A program made the position numbers and the translations under genes. From Heliocybe sulcata (lineage: Eukaryota; Basidiomycota; Agaricomycetes; Gloeophyllales; Gloeophyllaceae): a stretch of 64,000 bases of DNA. Each line of letters opens with the position of its first letter. Within the stretch, counting starts at the first letter, position 1. The stretch is from assembly GCA_004369045.1 (NCBI GenBank), contig ML213528.1, forward strand, positions 107,662-171,661, read 5' to 3'. Below are positions 46,102 to 57,125 of this stretch, piece after piece. The notes under the pieces are model-generated. The model searched no databases, was not told the origin of the DNA, and worked only from the letters and a program-made list of their open reading frames with translations.

Positions 46102-48510
46102 TTAATAATGCTTTCTCCTGATTATACTCGCCCGCGGCGGGGCCTGTGTTTCCATTGAATGACGGCCTGTGCTATTACTATTATGATCGCGGTTGCCTCG
46201 GGAGGGTAGTGTAGTAGCTCTGCTGAGGAAGGACGTGGATGATGATTTCTGATGTTGGGGTGGCATCGGAGGGAGCGGCGGCTTCAGGAAAGACGACTCC
46301 GAAGAGGGCGGCGCAGGCAAGTCCTGAGGAACGGCAGGGAATTCGTCGAAGAATGCTGGGTCAAAGATATCGGTCATAGGAGAAGAAGTCGTGGAGGAGG
46401 TGTTTGCCCAGGAGACAGGACGTGCGGAGCCGGTGTCGGTGGGCGGCGACGCTGGTGAGGCGCCGTGATTTCGTGGGTTGTACGAGGCGGACCTTATATG
46501 GACAGACGGACCCTCCGGCATTTCCTCATCTACACCAGATGCGGATCACCTTCGTGTTTAGTACCTCACAGCTAGCACAACGGGCAAGAGCAACCTTACA
46601 TACCGGTGGGGTCGACCACAGTCGTCGACGCGGTCGAAACGGTCGACTTCGTCCTCTTCCTGCTCCTGATCCGCTCCACGAAAGATGTTGCCCGGCTCAT
46701 AGTCGACTTCACGGAGCCCTTCGGCGGAGACAGCTCTTCCAAGGGAGGGGTCACAACCGGGTCCGAATCTTCCGACGACAGGCTCATGCTGTGCCGGATA
46801 GAGCGAAGACTCCTAGAGAAATAGCGGGTCCGCGCGCTCTTGGGAGGTGGTGTTGGAGGAAACTCTTCCTGCGAACGTGACGAGTCGCTGGGGAAGACAA
46901 TGGAGTCGGGACTGTCGTTGGGATGGAGGGTGTGATGCGATGATGAAGACGAGGGGGACGGTACGTCAACGACTTGAGCGAACGACTCCTGCACGGGCGT
47001 GAGCGTCCTGGAGCCAGACTCGTCTGACTCCACCGCGATTGTAGGCGTAACGACGGTCGTGAGGCCGGGAGATGGCAGACCACCACCACTAAGCTGCTCC
47101 TCCAGGAGCGCTGCGTTCATCAACAGCGATGCTAGATCACCGCCGCCTGGTGAGGGTGGCGGGTCCATAGTCGAGCTCTGGACCCGCTTGATTTGTGGTG
47201 TTTGCTGCGTCCTTCCGACAAGATGGACATCTTCAGTTACTTTCTTGTGTACCACAGCATGGAAGGATCTAATCGGCTGTTTCGCGTCCGGCAGCGGTGA
47301 TGGCTCGACATCGACGTAAGTGTCGGGAGGAGGAACAACGATGGGTGCAGGCACCAGAACCGCGCGTGTGGGCGACGAAACTTGTCGCCTCACAATAAGA
47401 GCCTCATTCGCAGATATCACACTCATCGACCGAGAGGCCCTATTGTCAATTTGGGAGGAAGCTGGAGTCGGAGAACTCGCACGAGCATTCGCTGGCTCCT
47501 GTGTCGTAGAAGCAACAAGTGCATCTTGCCCAGAAGAGGCGAGCAGGTGGGTGTCTTCAGCGTCGTTCACCTCACTTGAGAGCTGGGGAGTGGAGACTAC
47601 CTGACTGCTGGGCTGCGGGGTAACAGTCTGCGCCGGTCCAGATGAGGGCAGAGTTGGTGTCGTGGACGCAGTCGGGGTGGAGTCGCCTTTGTCAGGAGTC
47701 TGACTCTCGACATGAGAGTCCAGCTCTGCTTCCTGCACAGTCATCGATTTCTCCGGCGAGTCTGGAGGTACCGAATCAGGAGCAGGGTCAGCAGGGGCCG
47801 GGGAAGCCTTCTGATCCGTCGAGGGTAGGGGAGCTATTGCAGATTCCTTCACAGTAACTATCTTGGAAGGGACTGGCATGGATTGCTGTGGAGCAGGGGT
47901 CTCGGAGGCTGGAGATTCCGATAAGGTGTCGTCGGGAGCGAGAGCTCCTTGCCCTTGATACAAGGAAGGCAGATCAGGCACAGGAGGCACCTCGCCGGAA
48001 TGGTATGATACATCGAAGCCGAAGGCAGATATGGGTCTCTGTTTTGCGTCTGCTCCCTTCAACTCCGGAGAGCGAATGGAGAGCGAGTCCGACCTTCCCG
48101 TAGTTTGAGGTGTCAATCCGCCGGTATACTGCGTGGTTAAACCAGTATACTGAGCCGTCAATCGACTTACGCTCGGTATCCGATTCCCGTACAGCTCCCG
48201 ACTCTTGGTAGCGCCATCCTTCGCAGGCAGTGCACCGAGACCGAAGCTTCCCCGAGGCACTGGGGTACCACCGCGCTCCTCGAACTTGGAGATTTTGTCT
48301 TTTAGACTGCCCTGATTCGACCCATTAGGTGCTGCAAGTTTATTGACTGACGATGACGATGTGCTGGCTTCAGCGGGCGGGCTGGTGGTACGTTGCTGGA
48401 GGGCTGCTATTCGGTCCTTTAGGCTGACCTGGGGAGCTGCTGCTCGCGGAGCTGACCTATTGCGCGTGTTTGAATTCCAGACTGATAGAAGATGCTAGGA
48501 CTACTCACAT
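46102..48510 (-). CDS. Large Ser/Pro/Thr-rich disordered protein, function unknown
   Basis: The model has exons 48510-48509 (only AT of the start codon is coding), 48456-46604 and 46529-46102, giving 760 residues. Splicing at 48457-48508 joins AT to G, producing ATG TCA GCT CCG; unspliced RNA would read ATG followed at once by TGA. The N-terminus holds two related helical motifs, SLKDRIAALQQRTTSP and SLKDKISKFEERGG, then PVPRGSFGLGALP. Short repeats LTAQYTG, LTTQYTG and LTPQTTG follow. The remainder is low-complexity Ser/Pro/Thr with Arg-rich patches (FVERIRSRKRTKS) and proline motifs (PPTPPPKS, KPPLPPMPPQ) that could bind SH3 or WW domains. No catalytic domain. A cytoskeletal or signalling scaffold is only a guess. 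The start is inferred because no in-frame unspliced ATG exists upstream. Confidence 0.65.
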
Positions 48511-49243
48511 GAAGACGTGCGAGCAGAGGCTGTGGAGTGGTGGTCACGAATCGCCAGCGAGTGTTGTGTACCGACCGCTTGAGGGGTAACGATAGGACAG
48601 TTTGGGTGGAAAATGAGAGACACTGATAGACTGTGTGTCCCGCGGTCACGCACCAGGCTGGCGGAGAGAAAAGACAATTGAGAAGAAGGTAGTGCCAAGG
48701 CAAGTGCAAGAATGATGGCACTTCGTCGGCAGGAGGCGCTTATACGCCACGTGAAGCAAGCGGATCAATCATCTCACTTGGGATTCGGCCAATTATAGAA
48801 CGGGTGTCGAGGCGGTCTCGTTCGAAATCGAGACATCCTGGGTGTACCGAGACCACAGCATACGGAAGTAACTGAGAGCGTCAAATAACAGGCCCTTCAT
48901 TCGAGGCATACGTTCCGCATGCGAGCTGCAACATATATGAGCTGCGAAAGAGGAACGAGATGGGAGGAGAGAAAAGAGATGTCGATAAAGTCCTCCAGTC
49001 CCTTGCTCTTTATATTGTCGAAATGTGAAGATGTGATGCAGGAAGTGTCCGGTGAAAAGTCCAATGTAGTTAAAATGGGTAATGCTAATACCACATTCGG
49101 CGACGGCTTTCCATCTTAGCCTGCTAATAAATGACATCACTATGACCCGACGACCTTACACCCTATATACCGAATTTCTGCATAACGCTGGTTGCTACAG
49201 AAACATATGAGAAACCACTGCACGATAGGAGGTAGCTCGGTAT
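48511..49243. other. Intergenic
   Basis: 733 bp upstream of the disordered-protein gene and downstream of the kinase gene. The open frame 48793-49140 on the minus strand has no recognisable feature. Confidence 0.4.
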
Positions 49244-50657
49244 TCATTCGGACGGGTTCAGCCAGGGATCCTCGCATAGTTCAGCTGCTGTGGCCCTTTT
49301 CTCCGGCTCCCATTGCAAGCATCTCCGAATAAAGCGCAAGAATTCAGCTTTATCCTCGTCGTTCAGGCGAGACTCCTTTGACTCCAAGGACATATTGGAT
49401 GGAACTGGTATCCTTCCAATCCACCGCCCCTCCGCGTTAAAATAGTGCTTATGGATGAACTCCGGTTCTTTGCAGCGCTTGAGGAGAGCCGGGGGCGGGG
49501 CACCCATAACGGCGACCATTTGGCCTAGGTGGATGACGTTGCAATCCGGGCTATCCTCCGGGCCCGGATCGAAGAGGCCCTCACTGTGGGCCATATGCCA
49601 GAGCTGGTGACATACAATGTGGAGAGAAGAAGGCAAGGACACACGAAAAGACGTACCATTACACCTGCGTTCCATATGTCGGTGGGGTACGAAAAGGGCA
49701 CCTCAAGTATAACCTCGGGGGAACGATACGGGAACGGCTGGATGTCGTCGTAGCAGGGCGTTGACACGTCTCCAGGACGGGCCTCGCCGAAGTCGCTCAG
49801 CACAACGCCCGTTGGGGTGTCGGATAAGGTCTCGGGGATAATTTCATGAGGTGTCGTGTGTATGACCCTCTCTCCATCAATCTTCCGTGGAGATGGGTCT
49901 CTATTTTCGGCCGCCTCTATGTCTTCAAAGACATGATCACCTGCTACGCCCAACAGGAAGTTGCCCGGGCCCAGGTCTAGAAAACAACGCGTACATGGGT
50001 ATCGCGAGAGTGGGATGATCGTTAGTGAATGTAGCCCTTACCGCAATGAATCAGCTTGGCTTCCTCATGGAGGAATCGAAGAGAGTCCATGATTTTGCGC
50101 GTCGTGAGACGAAAGAGAATGACATCCTTCTTCAAGGCCTCGCCCAAGACGCCCAGGTTAATTGTGAGCGGCTGCAACACGAAACATTCGTGCACAGCGC
50201 CTTCCACGCCTTCGATTCTGAAGTTGTCCCAGCATTTTTGTATCACGGGCGAGTCTTTGATCGAGCGCAAGCGCTCAAATGCCGCCTTCTCGCGTGGTAT
50301 GCTGGGATAATCACGTATACAGACTTTGAGCGCTACGTATCTATGCTCCCTGTAACAGAGTGGCAGCTGAGCAAGCGGATATTGAGAATGAAAGAGGAAT
50401 TTGTGGACGTACATGAGATCACGACCAAGCCATACGGTAGCCGAGGTACCGAACCCAAGCTTGGCCAATGCTTGGTACCGAGACTGGAAGACTTGGCCGA
50501 GTCGTACGGGGTAGTATGTGCTTGGATTATACCATGGGAAAGCCTCTTCTTCGACCGTCTTGGATGCCTCAAGCAGAGTAAAGCCAGAGGAAGGGAAAAT
50601 GCGTGGCCGCGATATTGCTTGGCTAGAGAACTGACGCACCCAGCGTAGCATATGCAT
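49244..50657 (-). CDS. SRPK-like serine/threonine protein kinase, atypical catalytic loop
   Basis: Four exons (50657-50413, 50349-50042, 49976-49657, 49603-49244) give 410 residues. The protein begins with a possible targeting-like N-terminus (MHMLRWVRQFSSQAI) and the SRPK-family lead-in EEEAFPWYNPSTYYPVRLGQ. Kinase landmarks: glycine loop LGFGTSATVWLGRD, VAIK lysine in YVALKVCI, catalytic loop HCDLGPGNFLL, DFG in VLSDFGEARPG, APE equivalent PYRSPEVILE, and a C-lobe end CLQWEPEKRATAAEL. The usual HRDxKxxN is HCDLGPGN, so the aspartate and asparagine are kept but the lysine is replaced by glycine. Reduced or altered activity is possible. SRPK-like kinases are numerous in mushrooms; substrates are unknown. 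Confidence 0.85.
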
Positions 50658-51206
50658 CGTGGTAGTAGCTGGACATGAATAGGTATCCTGACTTCACCTT
50701 AACGTTACCGATGGTGGAGCATTGTGCTCAACTCGGGACCAATCATATCGAACGTCTCTGACAATCTGGGTTTGTTCCGGGATGGCCGTCGCCTTGTAGA
50801 AGTAACAGTTATGCCAAAGTAGAATGGCATTGATGATGTCGAGCATATCTACTCACGAGCATGCACTCCTGTAGTTCATAACAGGGACATGCAGACGCAA
50901 TATGATGCAAGTAACAAAGGAAGGATAAGTAAGAAAGAAATATCCGGCTGGTCGTTCAAACGTTCGAACATTCACGCTCCCACGCTCAGTACTCAGTGCT
51001 CAGGAGGAAAAGCGCGTATCATATCGCTTGGTAGACGGAAGGAATGTTCTCTTCATCCAGTGGTCGATGCATCCACTAATGCCAACGTCAAGACGTCAGC
51101 TACACTAGAAGTCAGAGACTGTCCCTTCGACTTTGTATCCGCTCCGACTGGTAAACAACTGGATGAGCACCATATTCCATTCAAGAGCCTTTGCACGACT
51201 TCAAGC
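50658..51206. other. Intergenic: kinase upstream region
   Basis: 549 bp between the kinase start and the 3' end of the FAH gene. The plus-strand frame 50889-51257 is antisense to the FAH 3' end and looks spurious. Confidence 0.4.
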
Positions 51207-52231
51207 TCAAGCCTTAAACTGATATCCACCTTGTCTCTCTATCGCGTCAAAGACTAACTTAGAGAGCTCCTTGCCAGAGGACGCGTCAGTCAAGTGGCAT
51301 TCCACCTGATCCCCAGGGTTTAAAGGTCCGACTCCGGACGGCGTGCCCGTTAAAACAAGGTCTCCTTCCTATAACCATTCCATACGTAAGAATGCATGAG
51401 ATAAGGCGGGCAATGGATATTTACCTCCAAGGTCATAATAGACGAGATATGTTCAATCAATCTCGGGATCTTGAAGATCATGTCAGCCGTGGTCCCATCC
51501 TGCTTCGTCTCCCCGTTTATCTAAATGGCAGCGACTCTTAGTCAAGCATTCCGGCTCAGAATAGCCACCTCGAATGCACCTTCAGCAACAGATTCAGCTT
51601 GTGGGGATCGGAAACAAGTTCCTTCGCGATGAAATCACTGTCAAAAGTTACCTTCAGTGGACGTCGGGGAAGTATTCTGGAGACACGGCGTACCCGACGG
51701 GAGTGAACGTGTCAAAACCCTTGGCAGCACTCCACGGCAGACCCTTCTTCTTCACGTCCTCCTGCATATTCCTCGCCGTCATATCGACCGCGAGAGCTAT
51801 GGCGTACGGTCCAGCCGGATTGACTGAAAGACCTGCAAATAGACAGACGTACCGTAGCCACCGATGTAGGACGCGGCATCAGCCTCAGAGACATCGCGTG
51901 CCCTTTTCCCGATGACCAGCCCAAGCTCGACTGTAAGGCATCCAAGCATGAGTGTCTGCAGGAACACTACAGCCTACACTAGCACGAACCTTCATAATGC
52001 GGCAAGACGCCCTTCGGAATCTCCACAGACCCTCCGCTAGCCACGTAGCTCGTCGTCGGCTTCAGGAAGAAGAACGGCTCCTTGGGCGGCGTGTTGTTCA
52101 GCTCCTTGATATGCTCGGCATAGTTGCGGCCAATGGCGACTATCTAAATGACTTCCAGTCACTCCATACGACGAGTCTTAGAACATTCTCCTCACCTTCT
52201 TGCCATGCCTGAAGAATGCTGCAGCCGACAT
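51207..52231 (-). CDS. Fumarylacetoacetate hydrolase (FAH) family, FAHD-type
   Basis: Seven exons (52231-52196, 52143-51990, 51930-51853, 51796-51694, 51637-51580, 51520-51425, 51368-51207) give 228 residues, the size of compact FAHD1/acylpyruvase-type enzymes. Visible blocks: [30 protein letters not shown], the metal-binding segment [46 protein letters not shown], and [20 protein letters not shown]. The metal-binding acidic residues (two Glu in HYEVELG and an Asp in VDMTAR) are present. The family cleaves C-C bonds of acylpyruvates or decarboxylates oxaloacetate in mitochondria or cytosol; the exact substrate cannot be told. The first coding exon is only 12 codons long. Every intron is 52-59 nt. 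Confidence 0.93.
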
Positions 52232-52975
52232 CGAGTTCAACCGCAACGATGCGTGTGGTAAACGGATGGCGGAAGCGGGAGTGGCGACATCGGGATCGGG
52301 ACACAAGTTCAGCTGACCCGCTAAACATATACTGTTGGGCTAAATATTCAGCCTCCGAACCCACTTCACTGCACTGATGTTCAATATTTATGCATGCCCA
52401 TACTCTTGGCTCCTACCATGATGCCTTTCCTGGCTACGTTCGCCGAGCAAGCGATGCACGCGCTTTCTTGAACTTTCACTAATATTTCAAACCGTAGAGC
52501 GAACTCTATCAGAGTAATCATATCTACTCGGCGGCGCCATCAGCAACCCGATCATACTGGACGGCGTCAGAGCGGACTGGCACTCGGCGAACAACTACCT
52601 GCGGAACGAGGACGGAAAGTCTCGACCCTGCAAGTGAAATGAAATACGTCTCAAATTACTGTACTCCAGTCATATATACTGCCATTCTCAAAACCGCTTT
52701 GACCTGGGCGTTTTTGAAAAAAGATGCATCCATTCACGGTGCTACAGCCGCTCTTCTGCCTGTAGATGCGGTTTCTGCCTGGCACCTCCGCATGTCCACT
52801 GAGGTCTTCCTTTAGTGGCCGGCGCCGAAGACAACCACGAGTTCTCTTGGCCGCCAAGGTCTTGGCAGCATGAAGACAAACGTTTCTCTGGGCTAAGCTT
52901 GGTCCCCATTTATATATGGCCAGCATGGATGGCAGTCCCCGCCGAGCGCTCATCCCATTGACATAGTGCTAGAGC
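52232..52975. other. Divergent intergenic region
   Basis: 744 bp between the FAH gene and the small membrane-protein gene. A 100-codon minus-strand frame (52651-52953) begins with ATG and has some basic residues but no domain; it is not annotated as a gene. Confidence 0.4.
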
Positions 52976-53380
52976 ATGTGGACTACCTATCTCTTCACGC
53001 TCTTTGCGCTGCTGACGTCTGTCGTCGCCGCAACTTCAGAAACGGAGTCAGTGCTGCCACTCGCGGAACATGTATCCGGGTACTGATGCTTCATGTCTTC
53101 CTCCAGCGCACCTGTGGCCCACGAGAGCCGCGGGGTTTTGATAGCCATCTGCGTGGTATTCGGTGAGATAATATCGTAAGCACGCAGACGCCAGCTAATG
53201 GGATGTCCTTTAGTTCTCGTGGTAGTCGGAGCTGCCGCAACAATCACTTTCGTGAAGATACGTCAGAGAAGAAGGCGTTTGAGAGGCGACGCTGCTCCCC
53301 CATCCCTTCCAAGAAACAGTGTGTCAAGTTCTATAACACCGTCGATGAAACATGTCGATTCCAAACCGCTCCCAGTCTAA
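52976..53380 (+). CDS. Small single-pass membrane protein with signal peptide
   Basis: Three exons (52976-53046, 53107-53162, 53214-53380) give 97 residues. The N-terminus MWTTYLFTLFALLTSVVAA is a signal peptide. A very short ectodomain (TSETDAPVAHESRG) is followed by a long hydrophobic span, VLIAICVVFVLVVVGAAA, and a strongly basic stop-transfer (KIRQRRRRLRG), so a type I orientation with a 40-residue cytosolic tail is expected. The first intron (GTCAGT donor, CTCCAG acceptor) removes a stop codon, which supports the model. No family is recognised. Such proteins are easily missed by gene callers. Confidence 0.6.
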
Positions 53381-53822
53381 TCATCCATCTGGGTTTCACG
53401 CCGATCTGTATCCATATCCTGTTGTGTTACTATTGTACAAACAGTCAAATCTATTGGCATCGCTATCGCTATAGAATAAAGTACACGAATATTTATCTGC
53501 ACGTCTTGGCATATACAAGGCCCCCCCGATCGAGGAACGAATAGTTGCGCTACTCGGATGCAAGTAAGGCGAGAATCATTAAATTAAAAATCGCACAGGG
53601 GACGGCTCGGTCGTCACCATCCGGTGTCCTACCTTCATCCGCTATTTCCACCGGCAGGTGACCATGACCCGCAGCCACCCTGTGCGTCGTATATTGGCGC
53701 GTCGGCCTAATCGTGGATCGTAATGAACCCTGTTGCCCGGGACTATCATAAGATCGTCAGATGCTCCCGTGGGTGAAGTAGACGCACCAGTCAAGAATGT
53801 GTACATTGTCGTAAAGGGAAAG
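53381..53822. other. Intergenic between convergent genes
   Basis: 442 bp, AT-rich near 53400-53600. No gene seen. Confidence 0.5.
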
Positions 53823-55549
53823 TCACTGCGCATCCAGGTAGAGGAAAAGGTCTGAGACAGGGCGTCTCCTGTCCCATCTCGGAGACGACCGACTGACGCC
53901 GTAATAATGGCCATCCATCAACTTCTGCGTCCCAGTGTATCGATTGACTCTACCAATTAACTGTCGAAGTACGTGGAAGGTAAACTCCTGAAGCTTCCTG
54001 TTCACTCGGTTCCGGAAGCTCTCCCAGGACTCGCCCTCAAGGATCTTCAGGCGCATCGAGCACCACTCGACCTCTCGATACGGGAATATCTTATACGCTG
54101 TCAAGCCGGTGTCCCGAGAGCCAAAGCCTTGGCGGTAAGCTTCGTACGCTGCTCCGAGCGGGTCCGGAAGGTCCATCCAGTGTTGATGCAGTGAAGGTCG
54201 TGTCCCAAGGACGACCGGAAAGCTATTAAAATCAGACAGAGTGCGTGGGATCAGGATGGCCCGCCAGAGATCCTCGCCGAGCGGGTGCTGCCAGTTGGAC
54301 AAGAGTATCATGTCCGGCTTCGCCCGCACAATGTGGGTTAGAACCTGCTGCCGGAACTCAGGGTAGCGGGAACCTGTCGAGTGGATGCAGACATAACGGG
54401 TATTATGCTGCTCGCAGAGCTCCGCGAAGGCATCCCTGTGATCCCCGTCGGAAATGACAAGCGCAACCGAGGCGTCAGGGTTGACCTCCCTCGGCGTAGA
54501 AGTGACGAGAGGCTCTGCCAGTTCGACTGCGCAGATCAGAACGGAGGCCGACTCAGGTAGCATTTATCATAACTGACCTGGCCCAGAATGGAGGACGACG
54601 ATCCGAAAGCCGGGGTTTTTCTTCATCAATTCTCGGTCTCCAGCAAAAGAATCTGGGAGCGCCCATTTGTAGGGTGGTTCCCTGACAAGAATGCGTCCTG
54701 CAGCAGGCCTGTGATGGTACTTGAATTCGCCGTCGGAGGGGTTGACGCTTAGGATCCCCATGCGATCCACAGAGTGTTTAAGAAACAAATGGTGCCATGT
54801 TTTCTCCTGAAAGTTCAAGGTGGACCGCCGCTCGTACTCTGTGGATGCCCACAGAGGAGCGGCGTAATCCCAGTCGATTATTCCGATAATTTTCCAGTCG
54901 TCGTCGACAAAGACGTTCCTGGGGTAGAGGTCGTTGTGCGACAGACCAACTTGTGCAAGCTTGATGATCACTTCGTCAATCTGGTCCTGCAGTTTGACCT
55001 CTACCCAGGGGCCGAAATAGCGCACGAGTGTCGACACCTGCCAACCTTCAATGTAATCCATAATGATATATGCGCAATTGCCTGAACGGCCCCAACCGTG
55101 TACAGCTGGCACAGGAATAACCTCCCGCGCGCGTTCCATATTAGCCGCGACGGTGTCCACATCGAAAAGGGGGCTCATCATCTTCATGACGTACTTCTTG
55201 TCCAGCAGCAGAACAAGACTGTCGTGCCAGTCGAGCATTACTCGAATATCGCTGTAGGGCTGCAAGAGCGATGCATCCACGTAGAACCGTGGTGGCGGGT
55301 GGCCGTCCGGGCCAAAACGCAGGTTGAAACGGCGGCCGATGTCATTGATAGACCAAGGAGGGCATGTTTGGCAGCGTCTGCCGTTGCCTGGTACAACGTA
55401 GCGTGAGATGGGTCTGTCGTGGTCGGGAAATACACTATAGACATCAGAACGTAGGTCCGAATACTGAGCTGCGTCGGTGGTCCCAAGTATCAGCACACGC
55501 GAGATAGTCAGTAGAACGCACCGAGTCTCGACTTACGGAGATTCTTCAT
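53823..55549 (-). CDS. APH/choline-kinase-like phosphotransferase with extra C-terminal domain
   Basis: Exons 55549-55537, 55468-54578 and 54526-53823 give 535 residues. The first half is an aminoglycoside-phosphotransferase-like kinase fold: KKYVMKM as the ATP lysine region, AYIIMDYIEGWQVSTLV, catalytic loop LSHNDLYPRNVFVDDD and metal-binding GIIDWDYA. The second half (from about residue 302) reads VELAEPLVTSTP, then VALVISDGDHRDAF and KPDMILLSNWQHPLG; it weakly recalls SGNH-type domains. The two halves lie in different open frames joined by a 51-nt intron (54527-54577) with good GTCAGT donor and CGCAG acceptor. If that splice is wrong there are two genes. APH-like kinases phosphorylate small molecules; the substrate is unknown. 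The first coding exon holds only 13 nt. Confidence 0.7.
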
Positions 55550-56162
55550 CCATACAAAGTGAGTGTCGGTCGTCGGATAGAGTGCTGAGGTCCTAAAGGT
55601 GCAAAATATCGACTGCTCCGTGTTTTATTGCAGCGACATTAGCAGAGGATGGTTGGAGTATGCGGCGCTGCCTGTGGCTGCTCGTGTATTCTGAATCGCC
55701 AAGAGCCAGATCGATGCAAAGCTAAATCATTATGTGGCGGAGCAATGTGGCGGAGCAAGACTCAATATTAATCAATTATTTAATTGCCGGAAGGATTCTT
55801 ACCTTTTCCTCAGACGCTCGACAAGTGGAGTGCACCTGGCCTGCTGGTCGACGTACGTATCTGTATTGAATTGCTTTCGCCTGTGAGTTCACGTGCTAAA
55901 GGGCGCTATTTTCTATGTCATCCAGGCAGGGCGGGCAGCACCGTCACAGTCATTACTGCTACCCTGAATGGCTCCTTGGGTCCCCGGCTGTTCCTGAACA
56001 ATTGGAATATCTGGAACGCTTGATACCCTCTGTACTAGCATTGCTAGCGTGCCAGTGGTGCGTAAGCAATCTTATTTCCGTTCCTCGCGGTACTTCACGT
56101 ACGAGCAAGACGTAGGTTGACGGTATCTCCGTTATCTCATTGAATCTGCGCCTGCCAATCCC

Positions 56163-56954
56163 ATGAATATTGGGAGGAATATTCGATTGTATTCCTCGGT
56201 TTTGTCTACTTCAAACAGCGGTATCCCTATGGGTGGGGTGTCTCCCGATCATGATGGCTCGCAAGCCGCACCCACTCCCTATGACGTGGCTAGCGGAGCT
56301 GAACTGCTGCCAACTGCTGAGGAGCCGCTCGATGCCGCAAGTGACTGGGAATCGCGAAACCGGATTGGCTATGCTGCCGGGCGAGTGGCCCCGCTGGATT
56401 ACGTCTCTAATACTCCTCGCCCACCCGTTTTCCTCTGCGAGGCCTTCACGGCCCCGCATAACCTCCAGAAGCATTCGCACCCGGACCCTGCTATCGCTGA
56501 TGTGAAGAAGCCGTCTCATACGCCCTCTATGCCGTTCTCGCATATGGGAATATATCGATCTGAAGATATGTTGGGGAAAGACGACTCCGACGCTTCCGTG
56601 GATAACAGCGGGCGTGAGCGGCCGAAAGGACTTATGATGCATGCGCCGACCGCGCCGCCGCCTTACCCTAAGCCCACGGATGTCCATTCGTGGCTGCTGG
56701 CCAACGAGGCGGCGCTCACTCCACTACTGGGCCCTGCCTCTGCCCCTGTCCAGTGCAACACTGAAGCCACGTACCCCACCAGCGTCGTATCATTGGATCG
56801 CCCGTTCAACTGGATTGAGGATGTTCAAGCCGACCAGCCTATAGAGGCGGATGGCTTTAAACGATGTTCAAAGTGCGCCATCTCCTATCGAATAACCGAT
56901 GGCAAGCGATGTCGCTGCACGGCATCCGACGGCGACGGTGAACGACCCATATAG
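56163..56954 (+). CDS. Hypothetical protein, possible Cys-rich C-terminus
   Basis: A 263-codon frame starting at ATG with no introns. The sequence is hydrophilic with Pro-rich stretches (PTAPPPYPKPTDVHSW) and ends with a cysteine cluster, RCSKCAISYRITDGKRCRC, which could bind zinc. There is no N-terminal signal. No family is recognised, and the overlapping minus-strand frame (56211-56687) is also open, so the coding call is tentative. Confidence 0.4.
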   Translation: MNIGRNIRLYSSVLSTSNSGIPMGGVSPDHDGSQAAPTPYDVASGAELLPTAEEPLDAASDWESRNRIGYAAGRVAPLDYVSNTPRPPVFLCEAFTAPHNLQKHSHPDPAIADVKKPSHTPSMPFSHMGIYRSEDMLGKDDSDASVDNSGRERPKGLMMHAPTAPPPYPKPTDVHSWLLANEAALTPLLGPASAPVQCNTEATYPTSVVSLDRPFNWIEDVQADQPIEADGFKRCSKCAISYRITDGKRCRCTASDGDGERPI

Positions 56955-57046
56955 AATATTAGCGTGCGTTCTGACGCGGAATATCTATCGTAGGTGGCAA
57001 GCCCTAGTGAAGGGCAAAAACGCTACTCGCGTACTACACATAAATG

Positions 57047-57125
57047 CTAGATCCGGGCTCTGGCAGGCCCCTCTGGCTGCCATCCTCTATATACACGCAG
57101 GAGGATGGCGGCCTCTCGCATCTAG
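57047..57125. repeat. Imperfect foldback (inverted repeat) of about 80 nt
   Basis: GCCATCCTC near 57078 pairs with GAGGATGGC near 57101 around a 13-nt loop (TATATACACGCAG). CTAGAT at 57047 pairs with ATCTAG at the right end, with imperfect pairing between. It could form a hairpin in RNA or be a tiny foldback element. Confidence 0.5.

Noticed and set aside
52651-52953. 100-codon minus-strand frame between the FAH gene and the small membrane-protein gene
   Set aside because: It has an ATG but no domain, no intron signals and no composition bias; it lies in a divergent promoter region.
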